Below are positions 26,628 to 35,386 of a stretch of DNA of 64,000 nt, in pieces. The position numbers and the translations under genes are program-made. How positions within the stretch are numbered: position 1 is the first letter of the stretch; the number at the start of each line of letters is the position of its first letter. The DNA comes from an uncultured Clostridia bacterium. GTDB taxonomy: Bacteria > Bacillota > Clostridia > Christensenellales > UBA3700. The DNA is taken from the NCBI GenBank assembly GCA_937880755.1, contig CALGRX010000023.1, positions 1 through 64,000 of the forward strand, given 5' to 3'. Below the pieces are notes generated by a model. It made no database searches. It was not told the DNA's origin and was given only the letters and a program-made list of their open reading frames with translations.

Positions 26628-29255
26628 ATGGAAATGTCCAAGACTTACAATCCACAAGAATTTGAAGAAAAGCTATATGAAAATTGGCTAAAAATCGGCT
26701 GTTTTGAAGCCAAAGTTGACAAGAAAAAAGATCCGTTTACCATCGTTCTCCCGCCTCCAAACATAACGGGACAGCTTCATATGGGACACGCGCTCAACGA
26801 CACCATTCAAGACATCATCGTTAGATTTAAGCGTATGCAAGGCTATTCCACGCTATGGTTGCCGGGTACTGACCACGCTTCTATCGCTACCGAAGTCAAA
26901 ATCGTAGAGAAGATGAAGAGCGAAGGACTTAGCAAAAACGACGTGGGCAGAGAAGGCTTTTTGGAGAGAGCGTGGGATTGGAAAAGACAGTACGGCGGAA
27001 GAATTATCGACCAACTCAAGAGGCTTGGTTGTTCTTGCGACTGGTCGAGAGAAGCCTTTACTATGGACGAAAAGTGTTCCAAGGCAGTCAAAGAAGCCTT
27101 CGTCAATCTCTACGAAAAGGGCTTGATTTACAAGGGAGACAGAATTATCAACTGGTGTCCTTGCTGTAAGACTGCGCTCAGCGACGCCGAGGTAGAATAC
27201 GAGGAAGAAGAGGGACATCTTTGGAATATCAGATATCCGCTCGCAGACGGCAGCGGAGAAATCGTCGTTGCCACGACAAGACCGGAGACGATGCCGGGAG
27301 ATACGGCGGTTGCGGTCAATCCAAAGGACGACAGATACAAGGATATGATAGGCAAAACACTTATTTTGCCTTTGATGAACAAGGAGATACCTATCGTTGC
27401 CGACGACTACGTAGAGATGGATTTTGGTAGCGGTGCGGTCAAGATTACCCCTGCGCACGACCCTAACGACTTCGAGGTGGGCGCTCGTCACGATTTGCCT
27501 GTCATTCGCATCATGAACGACGACGGCTCAATGAACGACAATGCGGGCAAATACGTAGGACTTAGCAGAGAGGACGCAAGAGTCGCTATCGTCAAAGACC
27601 TCGAGGAGCAAGGCTATTTGGTTAGCGTAGAGGACTACAAGCACAACGTAGGACATTGCTATCGTTGCCATTCGACTGTAGAGCCTCTCGTTAGCAAGCA
27701 GTGGTTTGTCAAGATGGAACCGCTCGCCAAGCCTGCAATAAGCGTAGTTAAGAAAAAGAAAGTTGAGTTTATCCCGTCTAGATTTAGTAAAGTATACTTT
27801 AATTGGATGGAGAATATCAAAGATTGGTGTATTTCCAGACAACTATGGTGGGGACACAGAATACCCGCATATTATTGTCAAGACTGCGGAGAGATGATTG
27901 TCAGCAAAGAGGACGTCAAGGTATGTCCTAAGTGCGGTAGCACTCGTATCAACCAAGACGAGGACGTATTGGACACGTGGTTTTCCAGCGCTTTGTGGCC
28001 GTTCTCTACGCTCGGTTATCCCGACAAAACTAAGGATTTGGCGTACTTCTATCCTAACAGCTTACTAGTTACTGCGTACGACATCATCTTCTTCTGGGTA
28101 GCGAGAATGATCTTTTCGGGTATCGAACATATGGGCGATATTCCGTTCCCGGAGGTGCTCATTCACGGTATCGTCAGAGATAAATACGGCAGAAAGATGA
28201 GCAAATCTCTCGGCAACGGTATCGACCCGTTAGAGATTATTGACAAGTACGGCGCCGACAGTTTGAGATTTTCGCTAACTCAAGGTATCACCCCGGGTGG
28301 CGACACTCGTTATATCGACGAAAAGACCGAGAGTTCGAGCAACTTTATGAATAAGGTTTGGAACGCTTCTCGCTTCGTGATGATGAATATGAAGGGCGTC
28401 AAAGTCAAACAAATGGGTAGTTTTAGATTGACTAGCGCCGACAAATGGATTTTGACTCAGCTCAATAGAACCGTCAAAGAAGTGACTAAGAGCCTAGAGA
28501 AGTACGAGATAGGACTTGCAAGCGCCAAAATTTACGACTTCGTATGGACGGAATTTTGCGATTGGTATATCGAGCTTGCCAAGACTTCGCTCTACGGCGA
28601 CAACCAAGACAAAAAGGTCAACACCGTCAGCGTGCTTGCATACGTTTTGGAGAATATCCTCAAGCTAATGCATCCGTTCGTACCGTTTATCACCGAACAA
28701 ATTTATCAAAGTTTGCCAACTACCAAGGGCACGATAGTTACGGCGCAATGGCCTACTTACGACAAAAAGACGGTGTATAGTAGAGAGTCGGCAGAGTTTG
28801 GCAAGGTTATGGAAGCTATTAAGGCAATCCGCAACCTCAAAGCAGAGAGAGGCGTTGCCCCTTCTAAGAAGCTCAATATCTATTTGGTAGCAAGTAGCGT
28901 AGCCAAAAAAGACGTGGTATATATCCAAAAGCTTGCGGGAGTGGGCGAAGTATGCTTCATCGACGACAAATCACAGCTGGATGCCAACGTCGTTTCGCTG
29001 TTTGGCGGATACGGAGAGATTGCGGTATTGCTCGGCGATTTGGTTAACTTTGAAGAAGAAATATCACGTCTTAGTCAAGAGCTTGCTCATACTCAGAGCG
29101 AGATTGACAGAGCGACAAAACTTCTTGCCAACCAAGGCTTCGTTGCCAAAGCGCCTAAGGCTTTGATTGACAAAGAAATGCAAAAGCAAGCCGACTATCG
29201 TCAAAAGGCAGACAAGCTCATAGAGCAGATAGAGTCACTCAAAAAGTATGTATAA
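26628..29255 (+). CDS. valS: Valyl-tRNA synthetase
   Basis: Charges tRNA-Val and edits mischarged threonine. The 875 residues are full length. HIGH motif: HMGH in PPPNITGQLHMGHALN near residue 52. KMSKS in GRKMSKSLGNG near residue 524. The editing domain lies between about 200 and 330, and a C-terminal coiled coil covers about 810-875. A second ATG two codons in is also possible. It overlaps the HAD gene by 8 nt. No T-box precedes it. Confidence 0.97.
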   Translation: MEMSKTYNPQEFEEKLYENWLKIGCFEAKVDKKKDPFTIVLPPPNITGQLHMGHALNDTIQDIIVRFKRMQGYSTLWLPGTDHASIATEVKIVEKMKSEGLSKNDVGREGFLERAWDWKRQYGGRIIDQLKRLGCSCDWSREAFTMDEKCSKAVKEAFVNLYEKGLIYKGDRIINWCPCCKTALSDAEVEYEEEEGHLWNIRYPLADGSGEIVVATTRPETMPGDTAVAVNPKDDRYKDMIGKTLILPLMNKEIPIVADDYVEMDFGSGAVKITPAHDPNDFEVGARHDLPVIRIMNDDGSMNDNAGKYVGLSREDARVAIVKDLEEQGYLVSVEDYKHNVGHCYRCHSTVEPLVSKQWFVKMEPLAKPAISVVKKKKVEFIPSRFSKVYFNWMENIKDWCISRQLWWGHRIPAYYCQDCGEMIVSKEDVKVCPKCGSTRINQDEDVLDTWFSSALWPFSTLGYPDKTKDLAYFYPNSLLVTAYDIIFFWVARMIFSGIEHMGDIPFPEVLIHGIVRDKYGRKMSKSLGNGIDPLEIIDKYGADSLRFSLTQGITPGGDTRYIDEKTESSSNFMNKVWNASRFVMMNMKGVKVKQMGSFRLTSADKWILTQLNRTVKEVTKSLEKYEIGLASAKIYDFVWTEFCDWYIELAKTSLYGDNQDKKVNTVSVLAYVLENILKLMHPFVPFITEQIYQSLPTTKGTIVTAQWPTYDKKTVYSRESAEFGKVMEAIKAIRNLKAERGVAPSKKLNIYLVASSVAKKDVVYIQKLAGVGEVCFIDDKSQLDANVVSLFGGYGEIAVLLGDLVNFEEEISRLSQELAHTQSEIDRATKLLANQGFVAKAPKALIDKEMQKQADYRQKADKLIEQIESLKKYV

Positions 29256-29892
29256 GTATTTATTTTTCGATTTTGACGGCACTCTTTGCGACACCGAAGA
29301 GGGTATCAGCGAGATATTGGAGCTCACCTTCAAGCATTACGATACCGAGGTGGACAAGTCGCTGTATCGCAAGTATATCGGACCTCCTCTCAGCGAAACC
29401 TTTACCGCATATTGGGGCAAGGACGTTGCGTACGAGGCGGTAGAGTATTTTAAGAAAAACTATCTCGAGCGCAAGGCGATATTCAAGACCAAGCCGTACG
29501 ACGGTATAATAGATACTATCAAAAAGTGCCGTGAGGCGGGCTACAAAATAGGCGTAGCCACTTGCAAAAAGCAAGAGGACGCCGAGACCTTGCTCAAGTA
29601 CTTTGGTATGGACGGAGATATCGACTTTGTTTCCGGGCTCAAGTACAAAGAGCGAGAGACCAAGAAAGACGTGCTCGATTACGCTCTCGACACTTTGTGT
29701 ATAACGGCAAGTCAAGCCGTGATGATAGGCGATACGTCCTTTGACGTCGAGGGAGCAGAGCAATGCGGAATGGATTGCATAGTGTGTCTGTGGGGCTTTG
29801 GCGACTATGACGCGCTCAACCAATCCAACATAGTATATAGAGCCGAGCGTCCTATGGACGTCTACGACTATTTGATATCGACGGGCAAATAA
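29248..29892 (+). CDS. HAD-superfamily hydrolase, phosphoglycolate-phosphatase-like
   Basis: A 214-residue HAD phosphatase of the Gph/YjjG type. Motif I is DFDGT with Asp8 and Asp10; a helical cap follows. Motif II is GVATCKK (about 106), motif III Lys near 135, and motif IV GDTSFDVEGA (about 162). The substrate is unknown. It overlaps valS and was probably co-transcribed with it. Confidence 0.88.
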   Translation: MYKYLFFDFDGTLCDTEEGISEILELTFKHYDTEVDKSLYRKYIGPPLSETFTAYWGKDVAYEAVEYFKKNYLERKAIFKTKPYDGIIDTIKKCREAGYKIGVATCKKQEDAETLLKYFGMDGDIDFVSGLKYKERETKKDVLDYALDTLCITASQAVMIGDTSFDVEGAEQCGMDCIVCLWGFGDYDALNQSNIVYRAERPMDVYDYLISTGK

Positions 29893-29963
29893 CCCGTCCG
29901 CCGTCACACCTGCAAGGCGGAAGCAAGGCTTGATTTTGAGCAATGGTGGGTAAAGGAGCAAAA

Positions 29964-30803
29964 ATGAAATATCTAAAACTGACTTACAGTTTTCTCAAGC
30001 ATAATTCTCTCAAGATGTTTTTGTACGCATTAGCGCCGGCTTTGCTGTATCCGCTGGTGTACAATCCTGCCGGCATTTTCAACTTTTTGATGAGCAGTAG
30101 TAGCCAAGACGTACAGAGTTTCGGTGAAATATATAAGGGTATAGACTCAATCAACGGACCGGGCTGGATATTGGTATTTTTGTTGGCGCTCATTGTAGGG
30201 GGCGTTTGTCTTAGCGCAATGGCGGGTTCTATCCAACGCCGTATGAGATACGGGGTAGAATATCGCAACAGTATGGGCAACTTTTGGAACAAGGTCAACA
30301 GCTTCTTTTTGCCTATAGTAATGATAACGATGGTGTTGACGGTACTGATGCAAATCTTTGCTTTGTTGTTGTCAATATTCTCGTTTATTTGGCTAAAGGT
30401 GGCTTCGCACGCAGTATTTATTGTGCTAACCGTCATCACTATGTTGGTGTTGCTGTTCGTATTGATGTTCGTATTGTGTACTTTCATCACCACATTCCCT
30501 AATATGACTATCAAAGGCTTTGGCATTTTCAAGTCGCTAAGCATATCGGTCAGCGAAACGATATCGCATATCTTCAACATAATGCTCGCTATCGCGCTGC
30601 CTTTCGTCGGCTTGATTATACCCGTTTTGCTTGTCAATCTATTGCACTTCCCGGGTAGCGGATTGTTGCAATATATAGTCAACGTTTTGTACTATGAGGC
30701 TGTACTTATGATAGGCTTGCCTTTGGTTTATACGATATTCTTCGACATCAACGATATGGAGCGAGAGGACCTCGCCACCTACAAAGAATGGGGGTTGCAA
30801 TAA
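29964..30803 (+). CDS. Polytopic membrane protein A of a tandem pair
   Basis: A 279-residue membrane protein with about six hydrophobic segments. An AAAGGAGC site supports the start at 29964. It overlaps the next membrane protein by one base at TAATG. Together with that gene it looks like a two-component membrane unit. I do not recognise a family; a shared GNFWNKVNSFF-type amphipathic loop is seen near residue 110. Confidence 0.65.
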   Translation: MKYLKLTYSFLKHNSLKMFLYALAPALLYPLVYNPAGIFNFLMSSSSQDVQSFGEIYKGIDSINGPGWILVFLLALIVGGVCLSAMAGSIQRRMRYGVEYRNSMGNFWNKVNSFFLPIVMITMVLTVLMQIFALLLSIFSFIWLKVASHAVFIVLTVITMLVLLFVLMFVLCTFITTFPNMTIKGFGIFKSLSISVSETISHIFNIMLAIALPFVGLIIPVLLVNLLHFPGSGLLQYIVNVLYYEAVLMIGLPLVYTIFFDINDMEREDLATYKEWGLQ

Positions 30804-31774
30804 TGGTATTCAACAGTACTACGACGGTCTTTACGACCAAATTTAGTTTGATTTACAAGTTGCTTTTCTTTATGATGATAGTATTTTTGGTACTATTTGC
30901 CATTGGCATGGTCACCATATATCCTACGCTCAGCGATATGATCAAAGAAATCAACGATATGCACCTCATCAAGAGCACTATCAACTACGTACAAGGTCTA
31001 CTCAAAGGCTTTGACACGGATATCGAGGGAGAGAGCGCCCCGGGATATTTGACGTTTGAAGAGTTAGTTGCCAAATTTACTGTTCTCAAAGATACGATAG
31101 TCGAGTATAGCACCCGCGTTGCAGTCAGTTTCGTATTGCTCGGCGTGTTGATATATCTATTTTGCGTAGTCGTGTCGGTGATGAGATACACCACCGCTAG
31201 TATACTCAATACCTTTATGTCCTGCAACGGCAAAGACGGCTTTATGAGTAATATGCTACGCAATCTCAAAAGGGCTCTTGCATTCGGCTTTTCTTGCGTT
31301 TCGCTGTCAATATTATATTATGCGACAACTATCGGCGTATCGGTAGGACTTGCTTTGTTGGTAGCCAAAGCTAATAAGTTGTTTGGCGCAATGGTAGGCT
31401 ATCTAGCGATAATGATAAGCGTCAGCAGCAAGAGAGCTTTGTTTGCAACGTGGCTTCCTAATATGGTCGCCAAGGAAGTGTCGGTTGGCGTTGCTCTCAA
31501 AAATAGTACCAAGGATTTGCCTAAGACCTTTGCGGAAGTATTTGGCGGCGAGTTTATTATGTATATGATATTCAATATTCTATTGGCATCTTCCGTAGTG
31601 GTGACGATAGGTATATCGATACCTATACTTTTCGTAGTAGGATTGCTCTTTATACAGACCTACGAGTTGGTATATTTTTATCATCACAACGCCCTCAGAT
31701 ATTACATCGACCACCAGCGAGTTATCGACCCAACCAAAGAATACAAGGACGCCGTGCTTGAAAATATCGAATAA
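30803..31774 (+). CDS. Polytopic membrane protein B of a tandem pair
   Basis: A 323-residue membrane protein with about five hydrophobic segments. The first (about 15-40) is followed by an outside or inside loop of about 60 residues. A GGGGG stretch precedes the ATG and the start overlaps the previous stop, so translation is coupled. The family is unknown. The overall layout resembles protein A and the protein at 19313. Confidence 0.65.
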   Translation: MVFNSTTTVFTTKFSLIYKLLFFMMIVFLVLFAIGMVTIYPTLSDMIKEINDMHLIKSTINYVQGLLKGFDTDIEGESAPGYLTFEELVAKFTVLKDTIVEYSTRVAVSFVLLGVLIYLFCVVVSVMRYTTASILNTFMSCNGKDGFMSNMLRNLKRALAFGFSCVSLSILYYATTIGVSVGLALLVAKANKLFGAMVGYLAIMISVSSKRALFATWLPNMVAKEVSVGVALKNSTKDLPKTFAEVFGGEFIMYMIFNILLASSVVVTIGISIPILFVVGLLFIQTYELVYFYHHNALRYYIDHQRVIDPTKEYKDAVLENIE

Positions 31775-31814
31775 TTTGTCAAAATATGGCAAATGTAAAA
31801 TATTGATAAAAGTA

Positions 31815-31843
31815 TTGTAATTAGCCTTGCAATGAGTTATACT
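31815..31843 (+). promoter_or_regulatory. Promoter of the ncRNA
   Basis: TTGTAA, 17 nt, TATACT, with the predicted start at 31850. It lies at the 5' end of the structured RNA. Confidence 0.7.
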
Positions 31844-31849
31844 ATAAGT

Positions 31850-32068
31850 GACCTATATGATTCTTATTGTACCGCAACTATCTAAAAGGGAATGCGGAGT
31901 TGTAAGGACTAGGGCGCGCCTTTACTCTATACGAGTTTATCCTTTGGGATAGTATGAGGATTACCGAAAACTTGCACAGCGTACCCACCTGCTTTCAGCG
32001 GGTTATAAATAGTTCGTATAGGTCGCCGAAATCAAGCCGTCGATATCAAGTCGACGGCAGTTTGTTTT
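31850..32068 (+). ncRNA. ssrS: Structured small RNA, probably 6S RNA
   Basis: A 220 nt untranslated unit with its own promoter and a terminator (GCCGTCGA/TCGACGGC at 32036-32058, then TTTGTTTT). The ends of the mature part pair: GACCTATA (31850) with TATAGGTC (to about 32023), giving about 175 nt, the size of 6S RNA. Internal helices include CCGCA/TGCGG, TATCC/GGATA and ACCTGCT/AGCGGGT. The AGCGTACCCACCTGCTTTCAGCGGGT segment resembles the 3' side of Firmicutes 6S RNAs as I remember them. 6S binds the housekeeping RNA polymerase. No covariance search was possible, so the identity is provisional. Confidence 0.58.
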
Positions 32069-32091
32069 CTATGATTACTATATTAGTGCGT

Positions 32092-32202
32092 AAGGCAACT
32101 TGCGTGCAAAAAATCCAAAAAGTCAGGATTAGTTGCCTTGCTACAACGTCACGTTGGCGCTGAGTCAGGCTATTTGCGCCATTGCAAGCTTGCAAGGCGC
32201 AA
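32092..32202. other. Second block of hairpins after the ncRNA terminator
   Basis: Three structures lie in 110 nt: AAGGCAACT (32092) with AGTTGCCTT (32131), with AATCC/GGATT inside; AACGT/ACGTT at 32145-32155; and TTGCGCC-TTGCAAG pairing with CTTGCAA-GGCGCAA (32174-32202). They lie between the ncRNA terminator and the asnS promoter, so they belong to neither leader. Identity unknown. Confidence 0.5.
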
Positions 32203-32262
32203 CGGCATATATTTTGATAACTAGACTATTGAAAAAAGAAAAGAAAATATTATAATTTATAA

Positions 32263-32291
32263 TTTACAAAACCTATATTGTGTGTTATAAT
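32263..32291 (+). promoter_or_regulatory. Promoter of asnS
   Basis: TTTACA, 17 nt, TATAAT. The predicted start is about 24 nt before the ATG, with an AAGAAGG site. The short leader rules out a T-box. Confidence 0.7.
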
Positions 32292-32321
32292 ACTTAGCAG
32301 GATAATCAAGAAGGTAGCACG

Positions 32322-33710
32322 ATGAAGTTGACTCTCAAAGAATTGGCATCAAAATTTGAAGGACTTGGCGGACAGAACGTAGAAGTATGCGGTTGGGTCA
32401 GGACGATAAGAGATAGCAAGAACTTTGCCTTTATCGAACTCAACGACGGTAGCAACTTCAAGTCGGTACAGATAGTGCTCGATACCACTCTTGACAACTA
32501 CAAGACTATCGTTGCTCAAAACGTGGGCGCGGGCTTGAGCGTTGAGGGAGAAGTGGTGCTAACGCCACAGAACAAACAACCTTACGAAATCAAAGCCACC
32601 AAGATAGTAGTAGAAGGAGCTTCGTCACCTAACTATCCTTTGCAAAAAAAGCGTCATAGTCTTGAGTTTTTGAGAGAGATAGCGCATCTAAGACCTAGGA
32701 CCAACACCTTTTTGGCGGTGTTTAGAGTACGTTCGGTAGCAGCGCAAGCAATACACGAATTTTTTGCATCGAAGAACTTTGTTTACGTCAACACGCCTCT
32801 CATCACGTCTAGCGACTGCGAGGGTGCGGGAGAGATGTTTAGAGTTACCACTCTTGACGCGAAGAATCCGCCTCTTGACGACAACGGCAACGTCGACTAT
32901 ACCAAGGACTTCTTCGGCAAGCCTGCCAACCTCACGGTTAGCGGACAGCTCAGCGCAGAGTGCTATGCGTTGGCTTTTAGAAGCGTGTACACCTTTGGAC
33001 CAACCTTTAGAGCGGAGAAGAGCTATACGCAGAGACACGCCGCAGAGTTTTGGATGATAGAGCCTGAGATTGCCTTTGCAGACCTCAAGGACGATATGGA
33101 CTTGGCAAGAGATATGATCAAATACGTCATTGCCAAAGTGCTGGAGAGATGCCCTCAAGAGATGGAATTTTTCAACAACTTTATGGACAAAGGTTTGCTT
33201 GAAAGATTGCAAAGCATAGTAGATTCCGACTTTGCTACGGTCACCTACACCGAGGCGGTAGAGATACTCGAAAAGCACAAGGAGCAGTTCCAATTCCCTG
33301 TATATTGGGGCGCGGACTTGCAGACCGAACACGAGAGATTTTTGACGGAACAAGTATTCAAAAAGCCTGTATTCGTCACCGACTATCCTAAGGAGATCAA
33401 AGCCTTCTATATGCGTCTCAACGACGACGGCAAGACGGTGGCTGCGGTTGACTTGCTAGTACCTGGCGTTGGAGAAATCATCGGCGGTAGTCAAAGAGAA
33501 GAGCGTCTTGACCTTCTCACCGAGCGTATCAAAGAGTTGGGGCTCAAAGAAGAGGATTATTGGTGGTATCTCGACCTTCGTCGCTACGGCGGTGTCAAGC
33601 ACGCGGGCTTTGGTCTAGGCTTCGAGAGATTGATAATGTATATGACGGGTATGCAAAATATCCGTGACGTAATACCGTTTGCACGTACCACGGGCAATGC
33701 GGACTTCTAG
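32322..33710 (+). CDS. asnS: Asparaginyl-tRNA synthetase
   Basis: Charges tRNA-Asn directly. The 462 residues comprise an N-terminal OB-fold anticodon-binding domain (about 15-110) and a class II catalytic domain. Motif 2 is TFRAEKSYTQRHAAEFW (about 228), and motif 3 is GFGLGFERL (about 436). Its presence means that Asn-tRNA(Asn) can be made without the GatCAB route. Confidence 0.96.
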   Translation: MKLTLKELASKFEGLGGQNVEVCGWVRTIRDSKNFAFIELNDGSNFKSVQIVLDTTLDNYKTIVAQNVGAGLSVEGEVVLTPQNKQPYEIKATKIVVEGASSPNYPLQKKRHSLEFLREIAHLRPRTNTFLAVFRVRSVAAQAIHEFFASKNFVYVNTPLITSSDCEGAGEMFRVTTLDAKNPPLDDNGNVDYTKDFFGKPANLTVSGQLSAECYALAFRSVYTFGPTFRAEKSYTQRHAAEFWMIEPEIAFADLKDDMDLARDMIKYVIAKVLERCPQEMEFFNNFMDKGLLERLQSIVDSDFATVTYTEAVEILEKHKEQFQFPVYWGADLQTEHERFLTEQVFKKPVFVTDYPKEIKAFYMRLNDDGKTVAAVDLLVPGVGEIIGGSQREERLDLLTERIKELGLKEEDYWWYLDLRRYGGVKHAGFGLGFERLIMYMTGMQNIRDVIPFARTTGNADF

Positions 33711-33734
33711 AATAAGGAGGGCAACCTCCGATAT

Positions 33735-33810
33735 GCTGATATGGCTCAGTCGGTAGAGCGGTTCACTCGTAATGAACAGGTCGGCAGTTCGAATCTGCCT
33801 ATCAGCTCCA
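33735..33810 (+). tRNA. tRNA-Thr (anticodon CGU)
   Basis: A full 76 nt cloverleaf. Acceptor GCTGATA/TATCAGC, D arm GCTC/GAGC, anticodon arm GTTCA/TGAAC with loop CTCGTAA (anticodon CGT at 33768-33770), T arm GGCAG/CTGCC with TTCGAAT. CCA is encoded at 33808-33810. It sits 24 nt after asnS. Confidence 0.97.
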
Positions 33811-33815
33811 AATAA

Positions 33816-33840
33816 CCAAGTCGATTTGACTTGGTTTTTT
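33816..33840 (+). terminator. Terminator after tRNA-Thr
   Basis: CCAAGTC/GACTTGG with a 5 nt loop, followed by six T. Confidence 0.9.
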
Positions 33841-33868
33841 ATTGTTTAATTATACGTTTACTTCAAAA

Positions 33869-34073
33869 CTAATCTGCTAAATCGAGAATATAGTCTGCCG
33901 AAACGTTAAAACGCCTACAAATCTCAATTATTTGTTCTGCATTTGGCAAAGATTTACCTTTTCCCAAAGAGAAACGGTATCTTGAGATACATATAAATAT
34001 CACCGAATTTAGTTTGGGATAATTTGTTTTCAATTCTAATTTTTTTTATTCTTTCTGCAACTGTACTATCCAT
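33869..34073 (-). pseudogene. Broken XRE-family regulator 1
   Basis: On the minus strand, an ATG at 34073 opens a typical XRE helix-turn-helix (ERIKKIRIENKLSQTKFGDI). The frame then shifts to VSQDTVSLWEK and again to GKSLPNAEQIIEICRRFNVS...ILDLAD before a stop. The pieces add up to a normal 68-residue regulator of this type. The total length is not divisible by three, which fits two single-base deletions. Confidence 0.8.
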
Positions 34074-34085
34074 ATGCTTATATAA

Positions 34086-34100
34086 TACGAAAAGTTCGTA
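34086..34100. promoter_or_regulatory. Operator-like palindrome upstream of XRE 1
   Basis: TACGAA-AAG-TTCGTA, a 15 bp inverted repeat, 13 nt before the XRE 1 ATG, with further TACGA/TCGTA half-sites at 34113-34130. It is placed where a self-repressing XRE protein would bind. It may be a relic. Confidence 0.45.
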
Positions 34101-34173
34101 TAATAGATTGTTTACGAATAATTCTCGTATAATGTGTATTTAATAATAATTTTAATTACAATATTACATATAA

Positions 34174-34214
34174 GCATATCGCACCTATTGTCAATAGGTG
34201 CGATATGCTTTTTT
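34174..34214 (+). terminator. Long perfect hairpin with T-run
   Basis: GCATATCGCACCTATTG pairs fully with CAATAGGTGCGATATGC around a single base (in practice a small loop), followed by six T. It lies between the two XRE remnants. What transcript it would end is unclear. Confidence 0.7.
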
Positions 34215-34277
34215 ACAAGTTGAGTATAGGCTAAATTTATTCGCCGATTACCACTTAGTGATGATAATAACTATTTT

Positions 34278-34463
34278 TTATCCATTATTTTTGTTTAATA
34301 TCAACTCGATAGAGAGTATTTTTCCGCTTGGACCGAGTTTTGCGGGCGCGAAGCCGAGATAATCGTATCCGTCGTTTACGTACTTTTCGATTATCTCTCT
34401 ATATCCTCTCAGCAGGGCGTTGCTCACTTTATTGTTATCGAAGTCTACTTTTACGAATTCCAT
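34278..34463 (-). CDS. Small protein of unknown function
   Basis: A 61-residue soluble protein; it starts at 34463, behind AAGGAGGTGCGAT, a near-perfect ribosome site. It is rich in charged residues and has an alternating beta-alpha-beta look (MEFVKVDFDNN, RGYREIIEKYVNDGY, LSIELILNK), similar in shape to DUF4177-type small proteins. It lies 17 nt after the broken XRE/AbrB gene and probably was in its operon. Confidence 0.65.
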   Translation of the reverse strand: MEFVKVDFDNNKVSNALLRGYREIIEKYVNDGYDYLGFAPAKLGPSGKILSIELILNKNNG

Positions 34464-34480
34464 ATCGCACCTCCTTGACA

Positions 34481-34889
34481 TTAGTCGGCTATTACGTCGT
34501 TTACGCCGTCGCATTTGACTATGGCAATACCTTGCGTTTTGTCGCCTACTACGAGCAATAGGTCGCCTTCGGAGAGTTCAAAGATATCTATTGCCTTTGG
34601 GGCAGTTTTATCGCACCGTTTGCGCCCAAGTGAGTCAACCCGAACAAATATCTATCGCTTTGTGGGTCGACTTGTTCAAGACACCCAATGGCTTGTGGAC
34701 CAATGCCTACAACGACACGCCGTAGTATTGCGAGAGTGTAACGAGATTGTTGATGACGGGATAACTTGCTCCCGACTCCCACTTGGCAACGGATTGTCCG
34801 GACACGCCCGCTATCTCGGCGACGTCTTCGAGGGTCAATATGTTTTTCATTCGCAAGGTCTTTAGGTTTTCGCTCAACGTAAATTGCAT
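34481..34889 (-). pseudogene. Broken XRE regulator 2 with AbrB-like tail
   Basis: Minus strand, start at 34889 behind a GGAGG-like site. The first 60 residues are an intact XRE domain (LEDVAEIAGVSGQSVAKWE) up to QYYGVSL, where a stop follows. The protein continues in the next frame (GPQAIGCLEQVD...RYLFGLTHLGANG) and then in the third (KAIDIFELSEGDLLLVVGD...), which resembles a SpoVT/AbrB-like swapped hairpin. The frame order fits two single-base deletions. Confidence 0.8.
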
Positions 34890-34997
34890 ATCCGCCTCCG
34901 AAAATATTGTAACTTATATATTTGCCGTCTTCAACCAAGTGATTATGACGCGTTTCGTTAAATTTGGTTGCTTTTGGCAACAATAATATAGTATTAG

Positions 34998-35040
34998 TAA
35001 AAATAGCGACCTGTATCGACTTAAATTGCGTACAGGTCGC
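34998..35040 (-). terminator. Terminator of the DUF896 gene
   Basis: GCGACCTGTA (35006) pairs with TACAGGTCGC (35031); on the minus strand it is followed by TATTTTTA. It lies 14 nt after the DUF896 stop. Confidence 0.8.
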
Positions 35041-35053
35041 GTTTTGCGTATAA

Positions 35054-35254
35054 TTATTGGTCTTTCTTTTTTAGCTTAGTCTTGTTGCCTTGCTCGTCGA
35101 GGACGTAGCAGTTGTCGAGTTGTGCACGCAGATTGCGCTTAAATCCCTCGATATACTCTTGCCTAAGGCGTGCTTGCTCTTGCTTTTCTTCTTCGCTCAA
35201 TCCGACCGTCTTACTCTTTTTTGCTAGTTCGTTAATTCTATTGATATCTACCAT
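35054..35254 (-). CDS. DUF896 (YnzC-like) small protein
   Basis: A 66-residue helical protein matching the DUF896/YnzC family (INRINELAKKSKTVGLSEEEK then QARLRQEYIEGFKRNLR). The family forms a helical bundle; the role is not known, though YnzC is linked to the SOS regulon in Bacillus. No ribosome site is visible. The ATG falls at predicted +1 of the promoter at 35261-35289. Confidence 0.9.
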   Translation of the reverse strand: MVDINRINELAKKSKTVGLSEEEKQEQARLRQEYIEGFKRNLRAQLDNCYVLDEQGNKTKLKKKDQ

Positions 35255-35260
35255 AATTTT

Positions 35261-35289
35261 ATTATATCAAAAGTATTTGATTTAGTAAA
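35261..35289 (-). promoter_or_regulatory. Promoter of the DUF896 gene, predicted leaderless
   Basis: Minus strand TTTACT, 17 nt, TATAAT, six nt, ATG. Predicted +1 is the A of ATG (35254). Confidence 0.65.
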
Positions 35290-35386
35290 ACGTTTTGATT
35301 GCTTATGTAAAAAAGATGTAAAACATATTATTTTTATTCTTGAAAAAATTCGTTTTTGATACTAAAATAAATTAGGAGTGATTATT

